DNA from: Streptomyces bluensis | GTDB lineage: Bacteria > Actinomycetota > Actinomycetes > Streptomycetales > Streptomycetaceae | Assembly: GCF_014650715.1 (NCBI RefSeq) | Contig: NZ_BMVM01000002.1 | Location: forward strand, 496,001 to 560,000 | DNA: 64,000 bases | Direction of reading: 5' to 3' | Shown here: in pieces, positions 42,940-51,271 of the stretch | Numbering within the stretch: the stretch's first letter is position 1 | How the letters are laid out: every line of letters starts with the position of its first letter | Notes under the pieces: model-generated | The model's input: the letters and a program-made list of their open reading frames with translations, nothing else | Databases searched by the model: none | What the model was told of the DNA's origin: nothing | Position numbers and translations under genes: made by a program

Positions 42940-43334
42940 GATGCGGCTCCTTGCCGTTGGGCGATACAGACGCGGGGGCGAAGGGTGAGGGCGGGCGGGC
43001 GCCCGGATGAGTCAGCGCACGAGGGGAGACCGTCTGCGGTGACAGCGGCGTCGGCGGTCAGTCGCGCGGCGCGCTGGGAGCGTCCGGCGCGGAGTGGGGA
43101 GCGGCCGGGTGGGGTGTGCCGGACGCGTCGTTCGATGTCCCGGATCGGGAACGCACGGGCGGAAAGGTGCATGTGGGCGGTGCCGCGTGAACGCGGGTGC
43201 GGCCGCCGGGATTCGTGAGGAAGGCGAGACCGAAGAAGGTCGCCGAGACTCCAAGGAGGCGGGGGCGGTGCGTCGCCGGCAACGCACCGCCCGGTGGCGA
43301 GGCGCCATCACGTGCGCATCGCGATGACGTCACC
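42940..43334. other. Promoter region of sugar operon
   Basis: No gene seen. It contains a TCCCG-GAT-CGGGA dyad at about 43138-43150 and, near lacI, a hairpin (43263-43292). CATCGCGATG at 43317-43326 is a perfect 10-bp palindrome next to the lacI stop. Confidence 0.45.
43263..43292 (-). terminator. Terminator-like hairpin after lacI
   Basis: Perfect 11-bp stem GGGCGGTGCGT (43263-43273) and ACGCACCGCCC (43282-43292), loop of 8. It lies 43 bp after the lacI stop in the direction of transcription and before the sugar operon promoter. No T-run. Confidence 0.65.
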
Positions 43335-44342
43335 TCAGTTCGAGCTCGGCTCTAACGTCGAGCCACGGATCACGAGGCTGGTGGGAATGATGCGTGAGGG
43401 TGCGGCCTCCGGCGATCTGCGCACGTGGTCGAGCAGCAGACGGGCCGCTGCCTCACCCATTTCCCGCATCGGCTGGCGGATGGTGGTCAGTGCCGGATAC
43501 GTGTACGACGCCAGCTCGATGTCATCGAATCCCACCACGGCGACATCCTGCGGAATCCGCAGGCCGGCCTCGTGCAAGGCCGCGAGCACGCCGGCCGCCG
43601 AGGGGTCGTTGTGCCCGAAGACCGCGTCGAACTCCACGCCGTCCGCGAGAGCTTGTGCGACCGCGTTCCGGCTGCTGTCGAAGAGGAAGTCTCCGTCAGT
43701 GATGCGGCGTTGGTCGAGCTCGATCCCGGCCCGCGCATAGACGTCGACGAAGCCGCCCAGGCGTTCCTGAGTACAGCCGTACCCCTCGGGACCGGTCACC
43801 ACCAGAGGGCGACGGCGCCCGAGGTCCAGCAGGTGGCGCGCCGCCTGCTCACCACCCTCCCGGTTGGTGGTGGCCACGTACGGGAATCCCGGCCGCTGGA
43901 AGCGGTCGTCGATCAGCACCACCGGCAGTCCGGCTTCGTGCAGTTCCGTGATGGCTCCCAGGGCCCCCTCGGGCTCTATCACCAGCAGACCGTCGAACGA
44001 CTTGGCGGCGACCTGCAGGCCCAGCCTGCGCAGTGACTCCTCACCGTGGTTCACGGTCAGCATGCGCAGTCCGAAGCCCTCGGTCTCCAGCGTTTCGACC
44101 ACCGCCTGCACGATGCCGGCCCAGGCCCAGGCCATGTCAGGGACCAGCATGCCGATCATCTGGGTCGTGCCGCGTGCGAGCCCCACTGCCCCGGCGCTCG
44201 GCACATAGCCGAGCGACGAGATGGACTCGCGGACCTTCAGGACGGTGTTCTCGTTGATCTCGCCCTTGCCGTTCAGTACCCGCGAGACCGTCGTCTTGCT
44301 GACCCCGGCATGTGCGGCGACGTCAGCGATGGTGACGCCCAT
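43335..44342 (-). CDS. LacI-family regulator of the sugar operon
   Basis: Sugar-responsive repressor of 335 residues. The LacI HTH is TIADVAAHAGVSKTTVSRVL with a hinge SAGAVGLARG; the periplasmic-binding-protein-like ligand domain includes IGMLVPDMAWAWAGIV, VATTNREGGEQAARHLLDLG and VAVVGFDDIELASY. It lies directly upstream of, and on the same strand as, the binding-protein gene, so it is the likely repressor of the six-gene operon. A palindromic array lies in its own promoter (44420-44467). Confidence 0.9.
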   Translation of the reverse strand: MGVTIADVAAHAGVSKTTVSRVLNGKGEINENTVLKVRESISSLGYVPSAGAVGLARGTTQMIGMLVPDMAWAWAGIVQAVVETLETEGFGLRMLTVNHGEESLRRLGLQVAAKSFDGLLVIEPEGALGAITELHEAGLPVVLIDDRFQRPGFPYVATTNREGGEQAARHLLDLGRRRPLVVTGPEGYGCTQERLGGFVDVYARAGIELDQRRITDGDFLFDSSRNAVAQALADGVEFDAVFGHNDPSAAGVLAALHEAGLRIPQDVAVVGFDDIELASYTYPALTTIRQPMREMGEAAARLLLDHVRRSPEAAPSRIIPTSLVIRGSTLEPSSN

Positions 44343-44419
44343 GTCTCACCTCCCCTCCCTTCATCCAGAGGCGGGAAGACGTCCTCCCGCGCCGAAGGGC
44401 CGATCGTACAAAGACTCGT

Positions 44420-44467
44420 GGAACCGGTACCGGAATCGATCCCGAAACCGGTTCCGGTACCGGTTCC
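44420..44467. promoter_or_regulatory. ACCGGT-rich inverted/direct repeat array
   Basis: GGAACCGGTACCGGAATC (44420-44437) and GGTTCCGGTACCGGTTCC (44450-44467) are inverted copies (17 of 18 match), and ACCGGTTCCGG is repeated directly at 44447 and 44459, 12 bp apart. LacI-type operators commonly centre on CG as here. It lies 78 bp upstream of lacI and is the best candidate operator for its product. Confidence 0.55.
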
Positions 44468-44683
44468 GGAAGTGAAGCACCGAGAGAGCCAACCGGTCAA
44501 CACACCGGAAACAACTCGTTCACACATCTCGACGAGCCACGGAAGCCCGCGAAGGTACGCCGCCCGACCCGACCTGCGCGAACGCCGACCCCAACCCGCC
44601 ATGACCGAACCCGTTTACGCAGGTCACGACCCCGCCGACGCCTGATGGGCGGTGGGCCGCACGAAGCAATCGCGCCCGCACCG

Positions 44684-44714
44684 TTGACGCACAGGCCGGA
44701 GTGCGCTTCATAAT
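44684..44714 (+). promoter_or_regulatory. Candidate levanase promoter
   Basis: TTGACG (44684-44689) and CATAAT (44709-44714), 19 bp apart, lie immediately before the operator pair. The same layout (TTGACG, 18 bp, CATCAT) precedes the second operator pair at 48941. Confidence 0.5.
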
Positions 44715-44725
44715 CGGGCACTCGC

Positions 44726-44755
44726 TGTCATCGATGACACAAGTCAACGATGACA
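44726..44755 (+). promoter_or_regulatory. Twin LacI-type operators upstream of levanase
   Basis: TGTCATCGATGACA (44726-44739, perfect palindrome) and AGTCAACGATGACA (44742-44755), centres 16 bp apart. Apart from one central base, this is the same array as at 48983-49013. Placed just downstream of the -10-like box, in the right place to repress. Confidence 0.7.
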
Positions 44756-44867
44756 CCCCTGGGCGACGGCACGGCTGTCAACGCCGGCCCGGGGCCTCAC
44801 TTTTCGGCCCGTCCGCGCCAGGGCCGCAGTCACCGCTGCGCGGACGGCCGCGGGACTAGGAGACACC

Positions 44868-47426
44868 ATGAGCTCTGCACGCGTATCCCGGCATGCCCGC
44901 ATGCGGTTGACAGCGGCGGTGGCAACGGTCTGCGCCCTGTCCGCCGCGCCGCTCGCTCCCCAGTCCGTCGCTGCCGACACCCCGCCGTACACCGAGACCT
45001 ACAGACCCCAGTTCCACTTCACTCCGGAGAAGAACTGGATGAACGACCCCAACGGCCTCGTGTACTACAAGGGCGAATACCACCTCTTCTACCAGCACAA
45101 CCCGAACGGCAACTCCTTCGGCGACATCTCCTGGGGGCACGCGGTGAGCAAGGACCTCGTGCACTGGGAGGAACTGCCGCTCGCCCTGCCGCACGACGAC
45201 GAGGAGTTGGTGTTCTCCGGCAGCGCGGTCGTCGACCGGAACAACACCACCGGTTTCGGTACGAAGAAGAACCCGCCCATGGTGGCGATCTACACCAGCG
45301 CCTACAAGGACGGCAGCAGGCAGGCCCAGTCGCTCGCCTACAGCACCGACCGCGGCCGCACCTGGACCAAGTACCAGGGCAATCCCGTCATCGACATCGG
45401 CTCCAAGGACTTCCGCGACCCCAAGGTCCAGTGGTACGCGCCGACCAAGAGCTGGCTCATGACGGTCTCACTGTCCAGAGAGCACAAGGTGCGGTTCTAC
45501 TCGTCCAAGAACCTCAAGGACTGGGAGCTGCTCAGCGAGTTCGGGCCCGCTGGTTCGACGGCGGGCGTGTGGGAGTGCCCCGACCTGTTCCCCCTCGCGG
45601 TCGACGGGGACAAGAACAACATCAAGTGGGTGCTGGTCGTCAACATCAACCCCGGAGGCATCGCGGGCGGTTCGGGCTCGCAGTACTTCATCGGCGACTT
45701 CGACGGCAAGCGGTTCACCGCCGAGGACAAGGGCACCTACACCCCACCCACCGGCACGGTGCTGCAGGACTTCGAGGGCACCGATTTCGGTTCGTGGACG
45801 ACCACCGGCACCGCGTTCGGCCAAGGACCGGCAACCGGTGCGGTGGACTGGCAGGGGGCGGTCTCCGGCTTCGACGGCAAGGGCCTCGCCAACAGCTTCC
45901 ACGGCGGTGACGGCGCCACCGGCGTCCTCGCCTCCCCCTCCTTCACCGTCGACAGCCCCTACCTGAACTTCAAGATCGGTGGCGGGCGGCATCCGCACGA
46001 GGCCGGAACCGTCATGGACAGGACTCCCCCCGAGGGCACGGTCCTCGCCGACTTCGAAGGCGGAACCTACGGCGACTGGACGGCGACCGGGGACGCCTTC
46101 GGCACCGCACCGGCCACCGGCACCCTCCCCGACCAGGGACAGGTCTCCGGCTTCCTGGGAGAAGGGCTGGCCAATACCTACCTGAACGGCGACGCCACCA
46201 CCGGCACCCTCACCTCACCCGCATTCACCATCGACAAGAAGCACATCAACTTCCTCATCGGCGGCGGCAACCACCCGGCCGACTCCGACAACCCGACCGC
46301 CGTCGAACTCCTCGTCGACGGCCAAGTCGTCCGCAGCGCCACCGGCAGGGACGCCGAAGCGCTCAACTGGGCCTCCTGGGACGTCAGCGACCTCGCCGGT
46401 AAGAAGGCGCAGATCAAGATCGTCGACAACAACAGCGGCGGCTGGGGCCACCTCAACGTCGACCACATCGTGATGTCCGACACCAAGGCCCCGCCCGTCT
46501 CCCAGGAGACGTCCGTCAACCTGCTCATCGACGGCAAGATCGTCCGCAGCGCCACGGGCGCCGACAGCGAGAGCCTGGACTGGGCGTCCTTCGACATGCG
46601 CCCGTACGTCGGCAAGAAGGCGCAGATCCAGGTCGTCGACATGAACACCGCCGGCTGGGGCCACGTCATGGCCGACCAGTTCACCGCCGCTGACAAGCCC
46701 GCCAAGTCCGCCGTCCAGCTCGCCGACTGGACCGACTACGGCAAGGACTACTACGCGGCGGTGTCCTGGGAGAACGCACCGGGCGGCAAGCGCTACATGA
46801 TCGGCTGGATGAACAACTGGGACTACGCCGGCTCCATCCCCACCTCCCCCTGGCGCGGTGCCCAGAGCATCCCCCGCGAGATGGCCCTGCGCACCGTCGA
46901 CGGCCGCGTCCGGCTGACGAGCAAGCCGGTGAACAGCGTGAAGTCCCTGCGTGAGAAGCGCCCTGCGACCGCGGCCGGCGTCACGGTCACGAGCACCTCC
47001 ACCCCCCTGATCGCCCCGGCGGCCAAGGGCAGGGCACTCGACATCGAGGCGACCTTCTCCCCCAGGGACGCCGACCGCTTCGGCCTGAAGGTGCGCACCG
47101 GAGCAGGCGGCGAGGAGACCGTCATCGGCTACGACACCACGACCCAGGAGCTGTACGTCGACCGCAGCCGCTCGGGCGCCGGAGACTTCAACAGCACCTT
47201 CCCCGGCGTCCAAACCGCACCGTTGAAGGCCAAGAACGGCAAGGTCAAGCTGCGGATCCTGGTCGACTGGTCGTCCGTCGAGGTCTTCGGCGGCAACGGC
47301 GAGGCAGTGATCACCGACCAGATCTTCCCCGACCCCTCCAGCACCGGCGTCCAGGTCTTCGCCGAGGGCGGCGCCGCCACCCTCGACCGCATGCAGGCGT
47401 GGCCGCTGAAGTCCATCTGGCGGTGA
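44868..47426 (+). CDS. Secreted GH32 levanase/fructanase with inserted modules
   Basis: Exported fructan hydrolase, 852 residues. Sec signal peptide ends near PQSVAADTP. GH32 motifs: N59-DPNG with nucleophile Asp60, R183-D184-P185, and acid/base Glu236 in WECPDL. The propeller is interrupted between about residues 295 and 610 by two related beta-rich modules, then resumes at LADWTDYGKDYYAAVSWENA with PWRGAQSIPREMAL and ends with the GH32 C-terminal beta-sandwich (RILVDWSSVEVFGGNGEAVI). The modules start GTVLQDFEG and GTVLADFEG; the second appears inserted inside the first. Regulated by the twin operator shared with the ABC transporter. Confidence 0.92.
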   Translation: MSSARVSRHARMRLTAAVATVCALSAAPLAPQSVAADTPPYTETYRPQFHFTPEKNWMNDPNGLVYYKGEYHLFYQHNPNGNSFGDISWGHAVSKDLVHWEELPLALPHDDEELVFSGSAVVDRNNTTGFGTKKNPPMVAIYTSAYKDGSRQAQSLAYSTDRGRTWTKYQGNPVIDIGSKDFRDPKVQWYAPTKSWLMTVSLSREHKVRFYSSKNLKDWELLSEFGPAGSTAGVWECPDLFPLAVDGDKNNIKWVLVVNINPGGIAGGSGSQYFIGDFDGKRFTAEDKGTYTPPTGTVLQDFEGTDFGSWTTTGTAFGQGPATGAVDWQGAVSGFDGKGLANSFHGGDGATGVLASPSFTVDSPYLNFKIGGGRHPHEAGTVMDRTPPEGTVLADFEGGTYGDWTATGDAFGTAPATGTLPDQGQVSGFLGEGLANTYLNGDATTGTLTSPAFTIDKKHINFLIGGGNHPADSDNPTAVELLVDGQVVRSATGRDAEALNWASWDVSDLAGKKAQIKIVDNNSGGWGHLNVDHIVMSDTKAPPVSQETSVNLLIDGKIVRSATGADSESLDWASFDMRPYVGKKAQIQVVDMNTAGWGHVMADQFTAADKPAKSAVQLADWTDYGKDYYAAVSWENAPGGKRYMIGWMNNWDYAGSIPTSPWRGAQSIPREMALRTVDGRVRLTSKPVNSVKSLREKRPATAAGVTVTSTSTPLIAPAAKGRALDIEATFSPRDADRFGLKVRTGAGGEETVIGYDTTTQELYVDRSRSGAGDFNSTFPGVQTAPLKAKNGKVKLRILVDWSSVEVFGGNGEAVITDQIFPDPSSTGVQVFAEGGAATLDRMQAWPLKSIWR

Positions 47427-47610
47427 CGTGCCGGGGGTCCAAGCGCCGGTCGGCCAGGAGCGGCTTCGGCGTGCGAGCCCTCGACCCAGCCCATGTTCCA
47501 GTAACACTCCAGTTGTGGAGCGCGATCTTCTCAGGGCGCGGTCTGCCGGGCGGCGGCAGCGGCCGGCTTGGGTTTGATGGCCGCGGCGGGCCGACGCGTA
47601 GGGTGCCGGG

Positions 47611-48543
47611 ATGATTGCGGTACCAGAGGAGTTCGCACAGAGCACCGTCGCCCGCGACGGGGAGGCCGGGGCGACGTGGATCGCCGAGCTGCCCGGGATC
47701 GTGGAGGAGTTGCTGGGGCGCTGGGGGTGCGTGCCGGACGGCGAGGTCATGCACGGGGGCGTCGGCGTCATCGTTCCGGTACGGCGGCGGGCCGAGCAGA
47801 GCGCCGTGCTGAAAGTGTCGTTTCCACATCCCGGCAACGTCCATGAGCCGGATGCCTTCGATGCGTGGGGCGGGTGCGGCGCCGTCCTGCTGCATGAGCG
47901 CGACGACGAACGGTTCGCGATGCTGCTGGAGCGGGTTCAGCCGTCGACTCTGGCCGAGGCCGAGGACAGCGACGAGGTGGTGACGGTCGCCGGGCGGCTC
48001 AATCGCCGCCTGGCCATCCCCGCACCGCCCGGCCTGCCCCGGCTGCGTGAGCGGGCCGTTGCCTGGGAGGAGCAGCTTTACGAGGACGCCGAGGAACTGC
48101 CGCATGCGCTGCCGCGTCAGGTGCTGGATGCCGCCCTTGCGACCGTTCGGGAGCTGGGTCGGGCCCAGCCGGACACCCTCGTCCATGGCGACTTCCACGC
48201 CCGGAACATCCTGCGTGCCGACCGAGAGCCGTGGCTGGCTGTCGACCCCAAGGGGTACGTGGGAGATCCTGCCTACGACGGCGGCACGCTGCTGAAGTCC
48301 CGCGCGCTGACGCTTCTCGAAGCGGATGACCTGCGCAAGGCCGTCCACCGCGTCTTGGATGTCTTCGCCGAGGCCGCGGAACTCGACCGTGAACGCGTCC
48401 AGCGGTGGGCCCAGTTCCATGCCGTCCAGGCCGCGTTCTGGGGTCGGCGCCATGGTTTTCGTATCGCCCGCAGCGGACCACGGCTGGACTGGCTCACCGA
48501 ATTCGCCGACCGACTGGCCGAGTTGCTCACAGAACGCTCGTAG
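47611..48543 (+). CDS. APH(6)-like aminoglycoside/hydroxyurea kinase
   Basis: Small-molecule kinase of the APH(6)/hydroxyurea-resistance family. The catalytic loop is LVHGDFHARNILRADREPWL, the metal Asp in AVDPKGYVGDPAYDGGTLL. N-lobe elements such as HGGVGVIVPVRR and AVLKVSFP (Lys) are present. The 310 residues fit APH(6). Start ATG at 47611. It separates the levanase from the ABC transporter but shares neither operator, so it seems an unrelated single gene; whether it confers resistance is unknown. Confidence 0.88.
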   Translation: MIAVPEEFAQSTVARDGEAGATWIAELPGIVEELLGRWGCVPDGEVMHGGVGVIVPVRRRAEQSAVLKVSFPHPGNVHEPDAFDAWGGCGAVLLHERDDERFAMLLERVQPSTLAEAEDSDEVVTVAGRLNRRLAIPAPPGLPRLRERAVAWEEQLYEDAEELPHALPRQVLDAALATVRELGRAQPDTLVHGDFHARNILRADREPWLAVDPKGYVGDPAYDGGTLLKSRALTLLEADDLRKAVHRVLDVFAEAAELDRERVQRWAQFHAVQAAFWGRRHGFRIARSGPRLDWLTEFADRLAELLTERS

Positions 48544-48940
48544 AGCGTGATGGTGCCGCCGGGGCCGGTGGGTGAACGAGTGCGGCCACTGAGGGGAAGC
48601 TGGGGTGCTGGAGTACTGTGTGGTCGGCCGACGGGGTGGATCGCGCAGGGGCATGCGTCGAGTTGTCGCGCGTGGACGCGGTGAACCGGCGTCGTCGGCG
48701 TCCGCTGCGGGACTGTCCGACCCGACGGGCTACTTGGCCGTTCGACCTGACCGCAACGTGTCTTCTACGGTGCGGGTTCGGTTGACGCGTCGGCGGCACA
48801 CTCTCCCAGGCCGGTGATCTGTCATGGGCTGCTCTTCTCTGAGATCGCGCGGGCAAAACGGGCACCTCGCGGGCATGCGCTGAACAGCTTCGGGCGGACG
48901 ACGTCCACGGGCGTTGCCGATATGTGACGGCTGCAAGGCA
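48544..48940. other. Intergenic stretch before the ABC operon
   Basis: No gene supported on either strand. It ends at the promoter of the transporter operon. Confidence 0.5.
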
Positions 48941-48970
48941 TTGACGTTGCCGGGGACCGGAGTCCATCAT
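48941..48970 (+). promoter_or_regulatory. Candidate promoter of ABC transporter operon
   Basis: TTGACG (48941-48946), 18 bp spacer, CATCAT (48965-48970). Distance from TTGACG to the operators (37 bp) is nearly the same as at the levanase gene (36 bp). Confidence 0.5.
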
Positions 48971-48982
48971 CCTCGCCAAGCA

Positions 48983-49013
48983 GTGTCAACGATGACACAA
49001 GTCAACGATGACA
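48983..49013 (+). promoter_or_regulatory. Twin LacI-type operators upstream of ABC transporter
   Basis: GTGTCAACGATGACAC (48983-48998) and AGTCAACGATGACA (49000-49013), centres 16 bp apart, as at the levanase promoter. The likely ligand is the LacI protein encoded by the last gene of this cluster (52168). Confidence 0.7.
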
Positions 49014-49071
49014 CCTCGGGACGGCATGCCTCGATGCCGGCCGCTCGCCCGCAATCCCGCAGGAGTCGTTC

Positions 49072-50094
49072 ATGTCACGCATCTCTCGTCTGCCCTCCTC
49101 CTTGCTCAGAGCCGCCGCGTGCACGGGCGTCGCGGCCCTCACGCTGACCGCCTGTGGATCCGGATCGGGATCGGGCAGCGCGAGCACCGGATCGGGCAGC
49201 GTCAAGGTCGGTCTGATCACCAAGACCGACACCAACCCGTTCTTCGTGAAGATGAAGGAGGGCGCGGAGAAGGCCGCCAAGGAGAACGGTGTCGAACTGT
49301 CCACCGCGGCGGGCAAGTTCGACGGGGACAACGCCGGTCAGGTCACCGCCATCGAAAACATGGTCGCCGCAGGGGTGAAGGGCATCCTGATCACGCCGAG
49401 CGACTCCAAGGCGATCGTGCCGGCGATCGAGAAGGCCAAGGCCAAGGGCGTCCTGGTCATCGCCCTGGACACCCCGACCGACCCGGAGAGCGCGGTCGAC
49501 GCCCTCTTCGCCACCGACAACCACAAGGCCGGTGAGCTGATCGGCGAGTACGCCAAGGCCGCCATGAAGGGCAAGTCGGCGAAGATAGCCACCCTCGACC
49601 TCGCGCCGGGCGTCTCGGTCGGCGTCCAGCGGCACAACGGCTTCCTCAAGGGCTTCGGCGTCGAGGAGGGCGACCCCTCCATCGTCTGCTCCCAGGACAC
49701 CGGCGGCGACCAGGCCAAGGGCCAGACTGCGATGGAGAACTGCCTGCAGAAGTCGCCCGACATCAACGTCGTCTACACCATCAACGAGCCCGCCGCGCTG
49801 GGCGCGTACACCGCGCTGAAGGCCAAGGGCCGGGAGAAGAACGTGCTGATCGTCTCCGTCGACGGCGGCTGCACCGGCACGCAAGCCGTCAAGGACGGCA
49901 AGATCGCGGCGACCTCGCAGCAGTACCCGCTGAAGATGGCCGCCGAGGGTGTCAAGGCCGTCGCGACGTACGCCAAGGACGGCAAGAAGGCGTCCGGTTA
50001 CACAGACACCGGCGTCACCCTGATCACCGACAAGGCGCAGGACGGGGTCACGTCCAAGGACACCGCCTACGGCCTGGAGAACTGCTGGGGCTGA
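49072..50094 (+). CDS. Sugar-binding lipoprotein, fructose (FrcB)-like
   Basis: Solute-binding protein of the ribose/fructose (CUT2) type, 340 residues. Lipobox LTAC (Cys25) after a signal peptide, then a Gly/Ser linker. Ligand-domain marks: [20 protein letters not shown] at the start of the mature protein, and [20 protein letters not shown] then [13 protein letters not shown] near the end, which resemble rhizobial FrcB. Fructose is therefore the likely ligand, consistent with the shared operator with a levanase. ATG at 49072, AGGAG upstream. First gene of binding protein-permease-ATPase-LacI. Confidence 0.9.
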   Translation: MSRISRLPSSLLRAAACTGVAALTLTACGSGSGSGSASTGSGSVKVGLITKTDTNPFFVKMKEGAEKAAKENGVELSTAAGKFDGDNAGQVTAIENMVAAGVKGILITPSDSKAIVPAIEKAKAKGVLVIALDTPTDPESAVDALFATDNHKAGELIGEYAKAAMKGKSAKIATLDLAPGVSVGVQRHNGFLKGFGVEEGDPSIVCSQDTGGDQAKGQTAMENCLQKSPDINVVYTINEPAALGAYTALKAKGREKNVLIVSVDGGCTGTQAVKDGKIAATSQQYPLKMAAEGVKAVATYAKDGKKASGYTDTGVTLITDKAQDGVTSKDTAYGLENCWG

Positions 50095-50151
50095 GCCGCC
50101 GCCTCCAGCTGCCGCCGTTCGACACCCCTCAGCGGGGCGGCCGGCCCTCCT

Positions 50152-50203
50152 CCCGACCGGGGTCGGCTGCCCCTCGTCCCGACCGGGGTCGGCTGCCCCT
50201 CGT
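50152..50203 (+). repeat. Two perfect 26-bp tandem repeats
   Basis: Unit one is 50152-50177, unit two 50178-50203, without mismatch. Each contains CCGACCGGGGTCGG, an inverted repeat able to form a small hairpin. They lie between the binding-protein stop and the permease start. Confidence 0.85.
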
Positions 50204-50220
50204 CCTCCTGCCGTCCCGTC

Positions 50221-50271
50221 CGACAAGGACTGACCGGGACCGACAAGGACTCATGTCTTCCGACAAGGACT
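50221..50271 (+). repeat. CGACAAGGACT repeated three times, every 20 bp
   Basis: Copies at 50221, 50241 and 50261. Each includes AAGGA, a Shine-Dalgarno-like core; the second serves a possible 8-codon ORF and the third the permease gene. Confidence 0.85.
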
Positions 50272-50279
50272 TCGCATGA
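50253..50279 (+). CDS. Possible 8-codon leader ORF (MSSDKDFA)
   Basis: ATG at 50253 has AAGGA 5 bases upstream. It encodes MSSDKDFA and its TGA overlaps the permease ATG (ATGA). Such an arrangement could couple translation of the permease to passage of ribosomes through the leader. It may simply be chance; no other evidence of expression. Confidence 0.3.
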   Translation: MSSDKDFA

Positions 50280-51271
50280 CTGCCACGTCCACGCCGTACG
50301 CGGAGCTCAAAGCACCGGCCACGGTCCGCAGACTGCTCACGCAACCGACCACCGGCCCGCTGGCCGCGCTCCTCCTGGCCTGTGTCTTCTTCTCCGTCTC
50401 GACCGACCAGTTCCTCACCGGCGGGAACTTCTCGCTGATCGTGCAGCAGGTCATGGTCGTCGGCACCCTCGCCATCGGCCAGACCCTGATCATCCTCACC
50501 GCGGGCATCGACCTGTCCTGCGGAGCAGTGATGGCGTTCGGCAGCATCATGATCGCCAAGATGGCCGCCGAGGGCTCCCTGCCCCCGCTCGCCGCGATAG
50601 CGCTGGGCCTGGTCGTCTGCGGCGGCTTCGGCCTGCTCAACGGGGCGCTGGTGCAGAAGATCCCGCTGCCGCCGTTCATCGTCACGCTCGGCATGCTCAA
50701 CGTGGCGTTCGCGCTGACCCACATCTACTCCGAGGAGCAGACGGTCACCAACCTGCCCGGCCCGCTGACCGCCCTCGGCCAGACCTTCCCGCTCGGCAAC
50801 ACCGACATCACCTACGGCTCCCTGGTCACCATCGCCCTGTTCCTCCTCCTCGCCTACGCCCTGAGCAACACCAGCTGGGGCCGGCACGTCTACGCCCTGG
50901 GCAACAGCCCGGAAGCGGCACGACTGAACGGCATCCGCACCTCCCGGCTGACCATCGGCGTCTACACCGTGGCCGGCCTGCTGTACGGCGTCGCCGCCCT
51001 CCTGCTCATCTCCCGCACCGGAGTCGGCGACCCTCAGGCCGGACAGACCGACAACCTCGACAGCATCACCGCCGTGGTCCTCGGCGGCACCAGCCTCTTC
51101 GGCGGACGCGGCTCGGTCCTGGGCACGTTCATCGGCGTCCTCATCGTCGGCGTCTTCCGCAACGGCCTTCAGCTGATGGGCGTCGCCTCCATCTACCAGA
51201 CCCTCATCACCGGTGTCCTGGTGATCCTCGCGGTGACCGTCGACCAGATCTCCCGGAAGAAGGCGCGATGA
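50276..51271 (+). CDS. Sugar ABC transporter permease, fructose/ribose type
   Basis: CUT2-type permease, 331 residues, about 9-10 hydrophobic segments. Marks: IGQTLIILTAGIDLSCGAVM, then NGALVQKIPLPPFIVTLGM, GRHVYALGNSPEAARLNGI and AVVLGGTSLFGGRGSVLGT, all typical of RbsC/FrcC permeases. ATG at 50276 has AAGGA (50265-50269) upstream. It overlaps the ATPase gene by ATGA. Confidence 0.93.
   Translation: MTATSTPYAELKAPATVRRLLTQPTTGPLAALLLACVFFSVSTDQFLTGGNFSLIVQQVMVVGTLAIGQTLIILTAGIDLSCGAVMAFGSIMIAKMAAEGSLPPLAAIALGLVVCGGFGLLNGALVQKIPLPPFIVTLGMLNVAFALTHIYSEEQTVTNLPGPLTALGQTFPLGNTDITYGSLVTIALFLLLAYALSNTSWGRHVYALGNSPEAARLNGIRTSRLTIGVYTVAGLLYGVAALLLISRTGVGDPQAGQTDNLDSITAVVLGGTSLFGGRGSVLGTFIGVLIVGVFRNGLQLMGVASIYQTLITGVLVILAVTVDQISRKKAR

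Larger units (their letters stand above)
44343..44867. other. Divergent regulatory region between lacI and levanase
   Basis: No gene. It holds the ACCGGT-rich array near lacI, then a promoter and the operator pair of the levanase gene. Confidence 0.6.

Noticed and set aside
47611-48543. Antibiotic biosynthesis self-resistance cluster suggested by two APH-like genes
   Set aside because: The two kinases are 37 kb apart and no aminoglycoside biosynthetic gene is present.
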